A stretch of DNA of 64,000 nt from Ailurus styani (taxonomy: Eukaryota > Chordata > Mammalia > Carnivora > Ailuridae), in contig LNAC01000018.1 of NCBI GenBank assembly GCA_002007465.1, forward strand, positions 2,358,732-2,422,731. The letters run 5' to 3'. Shown here one piece after another: positions 39,170 to 49,775 of the stretch (position 1 is its first letter; every line of letters begins with the position of its first letter). The notes under the pieces are model-generated. The model saw only the letters and a list, made by a program, of their open reading frames with translations, made no database searches and had not been told where the DNA came from. Position numbers and translations under genes: made by a program.

Positions 39170-39965
39170 CCATTTCAGTGGATCTGTTATAGAATATTGA
39201 GTTGTTCAGAAAATATCCTTAGCTAGATTCTAAGAAGTGGAATTTCTAAGATAAAACATATAAAACTTTTTAGATCCTTAATAAACATTACCAATTGCTT
39301 TCCTAAATAATTTTACCAATTTACATACCTCCCAGCCACACATGAGGGCCCCGTTTCACCAAACTCTTCATCACACTGGATATTAATATTTTAATTTGCT
39401 AACTTGGTAATATAACTAATATCTCATTGGTATATACAGATATATATTTGTTTGAGTCCTGAAAATATTGGCTTTTTTTCATATATTTGTTTCCTATTTT
39501 ATTTACTTTTTGAAATTATGAGTTGTTTTCCTTTCTTTTTGAAACTGGAACTCCAGTGCCAAGAATTAATAAATCATACTCCTTGGTCCATAGTTTATTG
39601 TCATCACAGGTTGGCACAATGGCTCTTTCAAAATTTTCCTTTTTTCTCCCTTCTTCTCTGATATATATATATGAGCAAAAGAAACTATACAAAAGAGTAA
39701 CTACTGTGTGATTCCATTTATGTGAAGTTCAAAAGAAAACAAAGTTAATCTTTGATGATAGAAGTTACAAAAGACATTACCTTTGTCAGGGGTTATTTAC
39801 TGTCTAGCAGAAGACAGTAAGTTTCTAGCATTTTGCAAATGTTTTATTCTTGACTTGGCTGATGATTACATGGAGACACTCATTTCTAAAATCAGTTGAG
39901 TTTAATGTTTATGTGCTTTACTGAAATGTTTACCCAAAAAGCCACAATAAAATATCTTTTTTCAT
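39170..39965. mobile_element. LINE-1 3' fragments (two opposed pieces)
   Basis: About 39170-39460 reads as reverse L1 (gattctaagaagtggaattt, ttaccaatttacatacctcc). About 39690-39965 reads as forward L1 3' sequence (tgtgattccatttatgtgaa, aagccacaataaaatatc). Confidence 0.5.
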
Positions 39966-40065
39966 TGATGGGAAAGACTCACTTTGTGAGGAGGCTCTGT
40001 GCTGTTTGCTTTTCCATATATATGTAATACTTGATTAAAATTTTTTTTAAATACCCTTCTATTGA

Positions 40066-40194
40066 GACACCTGGCTGACTCAGCTAGTAGAACATGTGAC
40101 TCTTAATCTCGAGGTTGTGAGTTCCAGCCCCACGTTGGGCAGAGAGATTAGTTATTAAAAAAACAAAAAACAAAAACAAAAACAAAAAAAACCC
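40066..40194 (+). mobile_element. Short carnivore SINE (tRNA-related part)
   Basis: Head gacacctggctgactcagct, B-box-like gaggttgtgagttccagccc, then a (CAAAA)-rich tail. Target duplication cccttctattga / caccttctattga. Confidence 0.85.
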
Positions 40195-40541
40195 ACCTTC
40201 TATTGACCCTTCTAGCTATTCTTTTTCCTTTTTGCTCCTTTTGTTACATTAAATTTGGTACAAAGAACTACTTGTACCTAATTATTTCTAATTACTCTCT
40301 TTTCATTTTCTTTTTGAATAAAAAAACTCTTTTGTTTGAAAAAATTCCAACACGATCAAAAGTACAGAGAATGGTAGGGTATGTATGCATCACACAGATT
40401 CAACAGTCATCAGCTCATAGTCTTGGTTCATCCGCACTCCATCCCACACACACTCCCACTGTGTTATTTTGAAGCAAATCTCTGACATTATATCATTTCA
40501 TCCATAATTATTGTAGTAGATCTTTAAAAGATAAGAGTTTT

Positions 40542-40737
40542 GGGGCACCTGGGTGGCTTAGTGGGTTAAAGCCTCTGCTTTCGGCTCAGGTCATGATCTC
40601 AGGGTCCTGGGATCGAGGCCCGCATCAGGCTCCCTGCTCAGCGGGGAGTCTGCTTCCCCCTCTCTCTGCCTGCCTCTCTGCCTCCTTGTGATCTCTCTCC
40701 CTCTGTGAAATAAATAAATAAAATCTTTAATTAAAAA
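40542..40737 (+). mobile_element. Carnivore tRNA-Lys SINE
   Basis: It runs from ggggcacctgggtggcttag to aaataaataaataaaatctt. Target duplication aaaagataagagtttt / aaaagataagattttt. Confidence 0.95.
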
Positions 40738-40829
40738 AAAAGATAAGATTTTTTTAACCTATCCATAACGCCACAAAGCTACAAAATAATATCCTAATAT
40801 CTAGAATGTTATGATAAAAGAGCATGATA

Positions 40830-41037
40830 GCGGGGCACTTGGGTGGCTTAGTGGATTAAAGCCTCTGCCTTTGGCTCAGGTCATGGTTTCAGCGTCCTGG
40901 GATCGAGCCCGAGCCCGAGCCCCGCATCGGGCTTCCTGCTCAGCGGGGAGCCTGCTTCCTCCTTTCTCTCTGCCTGCCTCTCTGCCTACTTGTAATCTTG
41001 CTCTCTCTGTCAAATAAATAAATAAAATCTTAAAAGA
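40830..41037 (+). mobile_element. Carnivore tRNA-Lys SINE
   Basis: It runs from gcggggcacttgggtggctt to aaataaataaataaaatctt. Perfect target duplication aaaagagcatgata at 40816-40829 and 41038-41051. It carries a local triplication of GAGCCC at about 40904-40922. Confidence 0.96.
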
Positions 41038-41215
41038 AAAAGAGCATGATACCATAGTACCTTCAAATTAACAGTGATTCCTTAATATAATTAAATATCA
41101 AATCGGGGTTCAAATTCCCAATCATCTTATAAGTAATAGCACATATTTTTTGTCTGAATCAGAATCTAAAAAGGCTCATATGTTACATTCAGTTGCTATG
41201 AACCTTGAGTTTATT

Positions 41216-41419
41216 ATTTTTTTTAAGATTTTTATTTATTTATTTGACAGAGAGATAGAGACAAGAGAGCACAAGCAACAGGAGCAGCAGGCAGAGGGAG
41301 AGAGAGCACCAGACTCCCTGATGAGCAGGGAGCCCCATGCAGAGCTTGATCCCCAGACCCTGGGATCATGACCTAAGCCCAAGGCAGCCACTTAACCAAC
41401 TGAGCCACCGAGGTGCCCC
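41216..41419 (-). mobile_element. Carnivore tRNA-Lys SINE
   Basis: Reverse copy from a T-run and aagatttttatttatttatt to gagccaccgaggtgcccc. Target duplication accttgagtttatt / accttgaacttatt. Confidence 0.95.
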
Positions 41420-42119
41420 ACCTTGAACTTATTTTAACTTAAAGATTTCTCCTCCCTCCTCTTTTTTTTCCCTTTAATTTATTTATTGAAGAAACTAGGT
41501 CACTCGAGTTTCCTACAGTCTGGATTGTGCTGATCCCATTCCCTTGATATGTTGCTCAACGTGTTCTTACCCTGATTTTCTCTGTAACTTGATAGCTGGC
41601 CATTAACCCTGATGACTTGATCAGATTCAAGTTTAGATGTCAGGCAAGTGTAGTTCAGAGACAGCACAATGATCTCCTGTCAGGGGGCACAGGAGATCTA
41701 GCTATCTCTTTCTTACTTTGTCTCTCTTTTGCAATCATTGGTGACCATTGTCCCTGGCTTTTTTCTCTGATTCCATCATTCCTTCTCCATTTAACAACAA
41801 GAATACTTTTATAAGGAGAAATTTCCTGCCATCAACTATCTGGCTATCCTGATATACGATATATAGGGTTGACGTAGCAAAGACAGGTCGCGCTTGACTC
41901 CTTCCTTTTGTTTTCATTTGCTTGTTTTCAAAATAGTGAATTGTTTCTCTCACATCCTCCAGAAGCGAACTTTGAAGATTTGGGGGTTTTTGTGGTATCC
42001 TTCCAAACTCCTGGATCTCAACATATGCTATATGTTTCCACTCATTCTTACTGATGGAAATTCCATTTCTAATCTACTGTATTGTCAAAGATCGTTGTCT
42101 GAAAACATATGGTGTTAGT

Positions 42120-42835
42120 GAGGATGTTGTAAAATGGTTTAACCTCTATGGACAGCAGATTGGCCATCTTGAACAAATTATGAAATAGGCATTTCCTTTG
42201 ACCCATTTACTTTTAGGAATGTATCCTACAGATGCACTCACACGTGTGCAAAGTGGTTGTATACAAAGCTAGTAGTTGCAGCCTTGTTTATTTTAGCCAA
42301 AAATTGGAAAGAGGTATTTGTACACCCCAGTTCATAGCAGCATTATTGACAGTAGCCAAAAGGCAGAAGTAACCCAAATGTTCCTCAATGGATAAATGGA
42401 TAAAGAACATGGCATACACATACACTGGAAAATTATTCAGTCTTAACAAGGAAGGACATTCTGACCCATGGCACAACATGCGTGATCCTTAGGAACATTA
42501 TGCTAACTGAAATAAACTATCACAAAAGGACAAATGTTATAGGGTTTCAGTCAAACTCATAGAACCAGAAAGCAGAATGGTGGTTGCCAGGACTAGCAGG
42601 AAGAAGAAATGGAAGAAAGCTGGTGTTTCATGGGTATAGAGTTCCAGTTTTAAGGATGAAAAATTCTGGAGACTGGTTGCACCTTGCTCATTTTGGCAGC
42701 ACATATGCTAAAATCGGAGACTGGTCACACAGCAATATGAATATACTTAATGTAACTGAGTCTGCACAATTAAAATGGTGAAGATGGTACATTTTATGTG
42801 ACACGTATTATACCACAATTACAAATTAAAAAATT
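42120..42835 (+). mobile_element. LINE-1 3' region (forward)
   Basis: Blocks ttgacccatttacttttagg, catagcagcattattgacag, cctcaatggataaatggata, aggaacattatgctaactga and cacaattaaaatggtgaaga are in L1 order. It is host to the U6 fragment at 42684-42715. Confidence 0.8.
42684..42715 (+). pseudogene. U6 snRNA 5'-end retropseudogene without tail
   Basis: The segment reads ttgctcattttggcagcaca and then tatgctaaaatc. It matches the first 32 or so bases of U6 snRNA (GTGCTCGCTTCGGCAGCACA...) with about six changes. It is inserted in LINE-1 sequence between two copies of a 15-bp host segment: ggagactggttgcac at 42668-42682 and ggagactggtcacac at 42716-42730. The match ends abruptly after the first third of U6, with no poly(A). 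It cannot encode a working U6 RNA, because the central and 3' parts are absent. Confidence 0.85.
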
Positions 42836-43203
42836 TTTTTAACCATTTGAAAACGTCAGGAAAAAATTTAAGATTTTCATTATTAGCATGAATTTTTACC
42901 ATTCTCTGTAATGTGTAATGCCAGTTTTAAATGCAAATATCATTAGTATTTAACTCACAGGCAGAATCATAGAAATTCCACAATTTTTGTAGTTTGGCTT
43001 GTCTCCAGGGAGTGCNAAAAATTTTTTTTAACCATTTGAAAACGTCAGGAAAAATTTAAGATTTTCATTATTAGCATGAATTTTTACCATTCTCTGTAAT
43101 GTGTAATGCCGGTTTTAAATGCAAATATCATTAGTATTTAACTCACAGGCAGAATCATAGAAATTCCACAATTTTTGTAGTTTGGCTTGTCTCCAGGGAG
43201 TGC
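42829..43203. repeat. 187-bp near-identical duplication around a single N
   Basis: Segments 42829-43015 and 43017-43203 match almost base for base; I count a T-run change, an A-run change and one A/G difference. A single N (43016) lies exactly between them. This looks like two overlapping contig ends placed side by side. Confidence 0.93.
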
Positions 43204-43339
43204 CTAGAGCTGCCCAGAACAAACACAAGAAAGATTGAGGATGGTTGGCAGTAGGAAGACCTGCCCCTCCTGCCCCCCATCTCTCCCCTAAGCTCAAAGC
43301 CAGACCAGGGCACACTTTCTTTTCCAGCTCAGACCTGCG

Positions 43340-43650
43340 TGCTGTTGGGTTCTGCCTCCCGCCAACCGCCGACCCCAGGGCCACTCCCTGGCCCAGTCTG
43401 GAGAGAGTCCGGCCAGGTGTCTCGCCTTCCCAAGGGCCAGCTGCCCCAACCGAGCAGACAGGCAATTCCTAACGCGACTGTCACCCCCGCACAGTGCCAC
43501 TTGCGCTCCACCCTGGATCCGAATAGGCGAGAGCATCGCCAGGACGGGATGGCCGCCGCAGCACCCCATCCTGACCGTCCCCACGAGCGCGCCCAGGACC
43601 CTGCCCCGGGCGGAAGGTGGTGGCGGCTTTGNGAGGCTGGCTCCCGAGGC
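43340..43650. promoter_or_regulatory. Small CpG-rich patch, possible minor promoter
   Basis: This is a GC-rich stretch with many CpGs (ccgccaaccgccgac, aacgcgactgtc, ccacgagcgcgcccagg), surrounded by AT-rich repeat sequence. An ATG in good context (gggatggccgccgca) opens a short frame at 43550 that is interrupted by N 43632. No known gene is recognised. Confidence 0.35.
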
Positions 43651-43683
43651 AGGGATCACAAGCACTGGTAGTAACATCTAAAG

Positions 43684-44013
43684 CAGTGCTGTCCAGTGGA
43701 ATTAATAATATGAATCACGTATGTGAGCCGTGCAGTATGTAATTTTAAAATTTCTAGTAATTTTAAAATTTCTAAGGAAGTAAAAAGAAACAGATGATAT
43801 TAATTTTAACAGCATATTTTATTTAACTTAACATATCTAAAATAGTAACATTTCAACAGGTAACCATATGAATAATTATTAACAGACATTTAACTTTTTT
43901 TTCCCCCATACTAAGTCTTCAGAATCCAAGGTGTATTTTACAGTTAGGACACGTCTCACTGCAAGCGCTCAGTGCCACGTGTGGCTCAGTGGCTAATGTA
44001 GTGGCCGGGGCAG
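43684..44013. repeat. hAT-Charlie-like non-autonomous DNA transposon
   Basis: It starts cagtgctgtccagtgga and ends with a diverged inverted copy (tagtggccggggcag). Internal blocks (gtgagccgtgcagtatgtaa, gtgccacgtgtggctcagtg) are familiar from mammalian MER hAT elements. Confidence 0.5.
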
Positions 44014-44815
44014 GTATAGAGAATGAAAGGAGAAGTGGGTGACTGGGGTCCTGTTGCCACTTGCTGTCCCAACACTGGCTGCTGAAACAAATCTCTATAC
44101 CAACCTCAGGCAAGCACATCACATGAGAAAGCTATTGGGCACCATGATTTCTGTGAGTAATTTTGATGACTATTGTGTCGCTATTTTAACATCGATTGTT
44201 ACGAAGATTGATATATTCCCTTGTATATGATTATAGGGCCATGCAGATAGTTATTGAAGCGTAGTTCTAATGCTGATGCTGAAAAACATAGCCCCAGAGG
44301 CATAAACACAGAAGGCGAAGTTAGATGTGTCAGTTGCCACGAGGGAGACCAAGTAATAAACCTCACGCTCAGTGTTGTTCATTTAGGAACCATCACTGTG
44401 GGAAACATGCGAAAGTTCTGAGAAATAAAAATCGACATTTCAGCAGATACACTTTCAACTTTGCAAAATGGTTACGTAACCAGGCCAAAAGAAAGGCAAA
44501 AAAAAAAAACAAAAAAAACCAAAAACAAAACAAAAAAACCAAAGCCTGGTCCCCTGGCTTCGAGATCCTAGCCAGAGTAGGAGCTGCCCCCTTGCACGTG
44601 TAAACACGCTGAGAATTCCCCTGTAGGCTCTGGGCCACCAGAACGTAGCCATTACGCAGCGTCTCCCCTCTCGCCAGCCTTTTCCTTTTAGGAATGACTT
44701 TACTGACGGACTAGCCTGTCATGTAGTGGTGAACGAGGGTAACTACAGGCTGCTCTAGAAGAAGCTTAATGCCTAGTGTCTGATACATCAAAGGAATAAA
44801 TGCAACATAAAATAA
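44014..44815. other. Intergenic sequence
   Basis: No gene is seen. It includes an A/C-rich simple stretch at about 44497-44541. Confidence 0.5.
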
Positions 44816-45040
44816 ACTCCCGGAAACCCACCACTCAATGTAAGAACTACAACATTACCTATTGGTGCACCCACCGGTATGCCTCGTTCCTATCTTATCC
44901 TGCCTCCTCAGCAGAGGGAACAGTAGTTTGAATTTTATGGTACCTATTTTTTTTAATTTTTAAAAATATGTGGCTTTATCATATGCGTATGCAACCCCAA
45001 ACAAACTATTGTTTAGTTTACTTGTTGGAGCTTTAGAAGT

Positions 45041-45234
45041 ATGGGCAAAAAAGTCGAGGACTGTATTTGTGACTAATTGTATGACAGGTTATTTTAGTTT
45101 CTGTTCTGTGGAAAGTGTAAAGCATTCCAACAAAGGGTTTTAATGTAGATTTTTTTTTGCACCCATGCTGTTGATTGCTATATGTAATAGTCTGATCATG
45201 ATGCTGAATAAATGTGTCTTTTAAAAAAAAAAAA
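45041..45234 (+). pseudogene. 5'-truncated HNRNPA1 retrocopy (3'UTR only)
   Basis: The sequence atgggcaaaaaagtcgagga, then tgtgactaattgtatgacag, caacaaagggttttaatgta and gcacccatgctgttgattgc matches what I know of the HNRNPA1 3'UTR up to its proximal polyadenylation signal. AATAAA lies at 45207-45212 and a 12-A tail follows at 45223-45234. A short target duplication agaagt lies at 45035-45040 and 45234-45239. It is a LINE-1-mediated insertion of an mRNA 3' end, with no coding sequence. The source gene call is from memory. Confidence 0.7.
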
Positions 45235-46238
45235 GAAGTGTGGTATCATGACAATGCTGTTTTCTGCAACCTACCTTTTTCAGGTTTATAAAAAATTTAT
45301 ATTGAAAATATTTATTTTATTTTATATTTGAAAATATAAATTTTCAAATCATATTTGACCAGGGTACGTATATAGCTGTAGTTCATTCACTAGCTGAATA
45401 TGTAGGCTTTTTATTTATACGTTCTCCTCTCAATGGACATTCGGTAGCCCCCAATGTTCTGCTGTTTTGCTGTTGTAAACGGTCCTGCAATGAATATTCT
45501 CATGCATGCACGAGAATTTCTCTGTGACCTATCTAGTTCAGTTTTACGAAATATTGCAAAGTGTCTTTCAGTTGTACCAATTTACGACTCTAATAATTTG
45601 AGTAATCTGATTTGTAGATCCGTTTATTGTTTTCCATGTACACAATTAGAGTAGCTGCAGCTAATGACAATATTGTTTCCTTCTTTCTCCTTCTATCTGT
45701 GCTATGCTTGCTGGAGAGAGCAGACACCTTTATCTTGTTCTGCTCTTAAAGGAACAGCGACTTTCAATGATTCACCATTAAGAATGACGACTACTGTAGG
45801 CTTTTAAAAAAAAAATAACCCTTTAATGTTAGGAAGTTTCATTTTATTCCTACTTTACTAAGGGCTTTTTTCATGATTGGACATTAACTTTTACTAAATG
45901 TCTTTACTACTTCTGTTGAGATAATCATATAACTTCTCCTTTAATCGATTAATGTGAAGAATTAATGTTACAGGGTTTTATGTTGAATCATCCTAAGATT
46001 CCTGGGATAAACCCAACTTAGTCATAATGAATTGACTTTATCATACACTGTTGGATTCGATTTGCTAATATTTTGTTTATAACATTTCCATCTATGTCCA
46101 TGAGGGATTCTGGTCTGTTATTTTCTTTCTCTCAGAGTCTCGGCTCATTCTATTTCAAGGTTGTACTAAGCTCATATGAGTTGGGAAGTATTGCTTCTTT
46201 TGATATCCTTTATAAGAGTTGGTATAAAATTAGAGTAG

Positions 46239-46410
46239 AGGCGGCTGGGTGGCACAGTTGGTTAAGTATTTGACTCTTGATTTTGACTCAGGTCATGATC
46301 TCAGGGTTGTGAGATCAAGTCCTGCTTTGGGCTCCATGTTCAGCAGGGAGTCTGCTTGAAATTCTCTCTCCCTCGGCCCTTCCCCACCCCATATGCACAT
46401 GCACTCTCAC
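46239..46410 (+). mobile_element. Carnivore tRNA-Lys SINE, first (cut) copy
   Basis: It runs from gcggctgggtggcacagttg into the CT-rich part, then is cut at the N. The full version is at 46510-46720. Confidence 0.9.
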
Positions 46411-46411
46411 N

Positions 46412-46457
46412 CGAGCCGAAGGCAGCGGCTCCAACCCACCGAGCCACCCAGGCGCCC
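46412..46457 (-). mobile_element. Carnivore SINE, inverted head only
   Basis: Forty-six bases equal to the reverse complement of the SINE 5' end (gggcgcctgggtggctcggt ...), starting right after the N. The rest of the element is lost in the gap. Confidence 0.9.
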
Positions 46458-46509
46458 AGTATTGCTTCTTTTGATATCCTTTATAAGAGTTGGTATAAAA
46501 TTAGAGTAG

Positions 46510-46720
46510 AGGCGGCTGGGTGGCACAGTTGGTTAAGTATTTGACTCTTGATTTTGACTCAGGTCATGATCTCAGGGTTGTGAGATCAAGTCCTGCTTTG
46601 GGCTCCATGTTCAGCAGGGAGTCTGCTTGAAATTCTCTCTCCCTCGGCCCTTCCCCACCCCATATGCACATGCACTCTCACTCTCTCTGTCTCCCTAAAA
46701 TAAATAAATCTTAAAAAATA
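46510..46720 (+). mobile_element. Carnivore tRNA-Lys SINE, second (complete) copy
   Basis: It runs from gcggctgggtggcacagttg to ctaaaataaataaatctt and an A-rich tail. It is probably the same locus as 46239-46410. Confidence 0.92.
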
Positions 46721-47613
46721 AAGTAAAATAAAATAAAATTAATTTATCCTATGAAAACCTGCTAGGAGTTACCTAAAAACTGCTAAGCTTAATTTTTTTA
46801 AGCCACTGATTCCATTTCTTTAATACTATTGGAAACTCAGGCTTTCTTGTTACCGCTTTGACAAACTATATTTTTCTAGAAGTGTTTCCCTTTCTAATAA
46901 GATTTTAAATTCACTGATGTAATGCGATCTGCGATGTGTTCATCCTATCTTTTTAACCCCTTTGGTATTTGCAGCTCTCTTCTGTTCTTTATCTCTATTA
47001 TTCATGCATGCTACTACCCTCTTTCTTAATGAATCTTACCAGAGGGTCTATTTTATCTGGTGTCAGCTTGATCATCTCTATTGTACGTTTGTTGTCCATG
47101 GCGTTAGTTTTTGCTCTCATCTTTACCTCTTCCTTATGCTTTGAGTTTATTCTTTTGAGTTTTTTCTTTTCTCTTTTCCTCTTTCCTTCCCCTCCTCTCT
47201 GCTTTCCTCTAGTTCACTAATTTTCAGTCTTTTTTTTTCCTAATGTAAGCATCTAAAGCTATAAATTTCCCTATAATTACCATTTTTGCTGCATCCACCA
47301 GTTTTGATATGTAGAATTCTTATCACATCATATAACTGTCTCTATACAACAATCAATTTTTATTATGAGTTCTTACTTGACTCATAAATTATTTATAAGT
47401 GCACTTTCTAATTAATTTACAAAACTTGGGGAGGGTGTCATTTTTCTTTGTTTCAGACTTCTAGTTTAATTGTACAACTTAGATCTACAGTCATAGGTCA
47501 TAAAAAGTGCTTTATGTAAACCATATTATTTGAGATTTGTTGAAAAGAGTTTTATGATCTTTTATATGGTCAATTTTTAGAAATGTTCATGTGCACTTGA
47601 AAATAATGTCTCA

Positions 47614-47820
47614 GGGTGCCTTGGTGGCTCAGTCAGTTAAGTGTCTTCCTTCAGCTCAGGTCATGATCTCAAGGTCCTGGGATTGAGTCCTGTGTTGGGT
47701 TCCCTCCTCAGTGGGAGTCTGCTTCTCCCTCTTGCTCTGCCCCTGCCTCCTCCCCACTCATTCTCACTCGCTGTCTCTCTCTCTCAAATAAAAATAAGAA
47801 ATAAAAAAAAATCTTAAAAA
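47614..47820 (+). mobile_element. Carnivore tRNA-Lys SINE
   Basis: It runs from gggtgccttggtggctcagt to caaataaaaataagaaat and an A tail. Target duplication aaaataatgtct / agaataatgtct. Confidence 0.93.
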
Positions 47821-48494
47821 AGAATAATGTCTATTCCTTGATGAATGGATGCAGAGTAATTTATAAACATCCACTAAATCAGGCTGGTTGACTATATTAT
47901 TCAAATCTTTCTTGACCCATCAATAATTGAAAGCATTGTACTGATAAAATGTATATCCCACAATATCAGATTAGTTGATCTTTCTCCATAGTTCTATAAA
48001 TTTTTATTTTACATGTTTGGATGCTATTTCAGTAGATACCCACAACTTTAGAACTATGGTATCTTCCTGATGAATTAAACCTTTTATCATGATAATGACA
48101 AAAGACCCTAATAATAGTTTTTGCCTTATAGTCTAGTTTGTCTCATATCAATATAATTATACCAGCTCTCTTTTAGTTAGCATATGGCTGGTGTATCTGT
48201 CTTTATACTTATTTCACAAAGACTGAGCATAGTTCCACTAATAAGTTATTGTAAGAGTTTCTACTTGTAATAACTTTGCTTATATGAGATTTTTGTCCCT
48301 TCTTTTAGTCAAGACCTTAACCAGGAACAAGCTCCCTACTCAAACGATGCTCTTACGGGGAAAACAGTTTTATGCAATGGTCGGTTTTTTCAGGAATGCC
48401 CCAGCTGAAAAACTGGATTGTCTTGTTTCATGCATGTCAGTCTTGCCCACACTCCCAGCCCCTACCTACCTTTCAGGGCCCCCAGGAAAGAAAT

Positions 48495-48712
48495 GGCATA
48501 GCAGAAAGACCTAGGAGTCCACTCTGACTTCTGCCAGGAAGCCTCAGGCAGATTAATTCCCTTCTCCAAATTTCCATTTAATCATCTGTCCAGGAACAAT
48601 GACAATATCTGCAGAGTGCTTGGGCAAGGACAGTAAGGTTGCAAGAAACATGGATTCCCTGCACTCTATCCTGGTGCGGCTCAACAAATGTTTATTGACT
48701 GTAACTGAGAAC
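48495..48712 (+). repeat. MIR SINE (forward)
   Basis: Blocks agaaagacctaggagtcca, ttccatttaatcatctgtcc, gcagagtgcttgggc and caacaaatgtttattgactg are in forward MIR/L2-end order. Confidence 0.6.
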
Positions 48713-49184
48713 TGGTTCTGGTTAATTGTCTAGCTAGGAAAAGGGATCCAGCTTTGTCTGCTGGGTCCATTTAGAATTATGACTCGCCCATTGTTCAATG
48801 GGGGATCCTGTAGCCAAACAAATGAATAGTTAATTGAAAGCCAGGCAACTAGGGCTTTTTGCTTTGGGTGGAAACTTAATTCCTAGACAATCCATACATT
48901 ATGTATAAACTGCCTTGACCTGCTTCTCTGCTTGGCACTCAGGCCAGCGCCCAGCAAAGGAAGATCATGGAAGGGTAGAGGGAGGGCATGAGGGTGGGGG
49001 TCAGTGACCCAGTTTAGAGCTTCCCTCTCACACTGCAGGGATGAGGAACCTCCTGGCTATCGGGGATGAACACAAACTTGATCCATCATCAGGATAAGTG
49101 ATGGTCACCTCTGCTACAGTCCAGAAGGTAATCTTTCTGATTCTACTGCCAGGCAGAGTGCAGCTACTTCCAAAAACACTTCGC
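48713..49184. other. Intergenic sequence
   Basis: I see no gene or named repeat here. Confidence 0.5.
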
Positions 49185-49775
49185 AGTTTCTAATAAGGTG
49201 AAATATACACTCACTGTATGACCCAGCAATCCCATTTACCCAAGAGATACTTATCGAAGAGAAATGAACATTTGTCCACACAAAGACTGGTATGTGAATG
49301 TTCTAGCAGATTTATCATAATAGCCCCAAACTGGAGACAGCTCAGATGTCCTTCAACCGGAGCAGGAATTACAAATGGGTCTATCCGGGCAGGAGAACTC
49401 TGCTTTGTAATAAAAAGAACTGAACTCTTGATATATACAACAACATGAATGACTCTCAGAAGTGTCATACTGAGTGAAAGAATCCAGATGGAAAAAGCTA
49501 GATGATTTGTATTTATATGGAATTTGAGAACAGGCAAAACTATAATGGTGTAAAGAAGGTCAGCGGTTGTCAGGGGTTGGGGGTAGTGGGAGGGAATGAC
49601 TAAAAGGGACACAAGGGAATTTTCTGAGGTGATATAATTATTCTGTAACACGACTGTGGTGGAGGTTGCGTGAAAATATACACTTCTCAAATCTCATTGA
49701 ATTGTGCTTCGAATTAAAGAATTTCATTGTGTGTCAATTGTACCTCAATGAAGCTGACTTTTTAAAAAAAAATCA
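49185..49775 (+). mobile_element. LINE-1 3' region (forward)
   Basis: Blocks tatgacccagcaatcccatt, gcagatttatcataatagcc, gtcatactgagtgaaagaat and gtgtcaattgtacctcaatg are in L1 order. The 159-codon minus-strand frame over it is an accident. Confidence 0.75.

Larger units (their letters stand above)
40200..42115. mobile_element. Old LINE-1 3' region split by three SINEs
   Basis: Sequence resumes collinearly across SINEs at 40542, 40830 and 41216: attttgaagcaaatctctga, then aacagtgattccttaatata, gaagaaactaggtcactcga and ttgatcagattcaagtttag. I recognise this order from old mammalian L1 3' regions but cannot place the subfamily. Confidence 0.45.
46187..46681. repeat. 224-bp duplication with single N and inverted SINE head
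   Basis: Segments 46187-46410 and 46458-46681 look identical. Between them are an N (46411) and 46 bases (46412-46457) that are the inverted head of a carnivore SINE ending ccacccaggcgccc. See the finding on a heterozygous insertion. Confidence 0.92.
44820..48250 (-). mobile_element. Long LINE-1 remnant (reverse), ORF2 to 3' region
   Basis: Read on the minus strand, ORF2-derived sequence (48250 down to about 45840; plus-strand blocks gttggattcgatttgctaat and atgtccatgagggattctgg) is followed by 3' sequence (45650 to 44820; tcctgcaatgaatattctca, ccacccaatgtaag-like). It is heavily mutated and non-coding. It is interrupted by an HNRNPA1-like retrocopy (45041-45234), a SINE at 46239 onward (with assembly duplication) and a SINE at 47614. 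Confidence 0.65.

Noticed and set aside
49211..49690. A 159-codon minus-strand frame
   Set aside because: It is antisense to a decayed LINE-1 3' region, with no match to L1 proteins on that strand.
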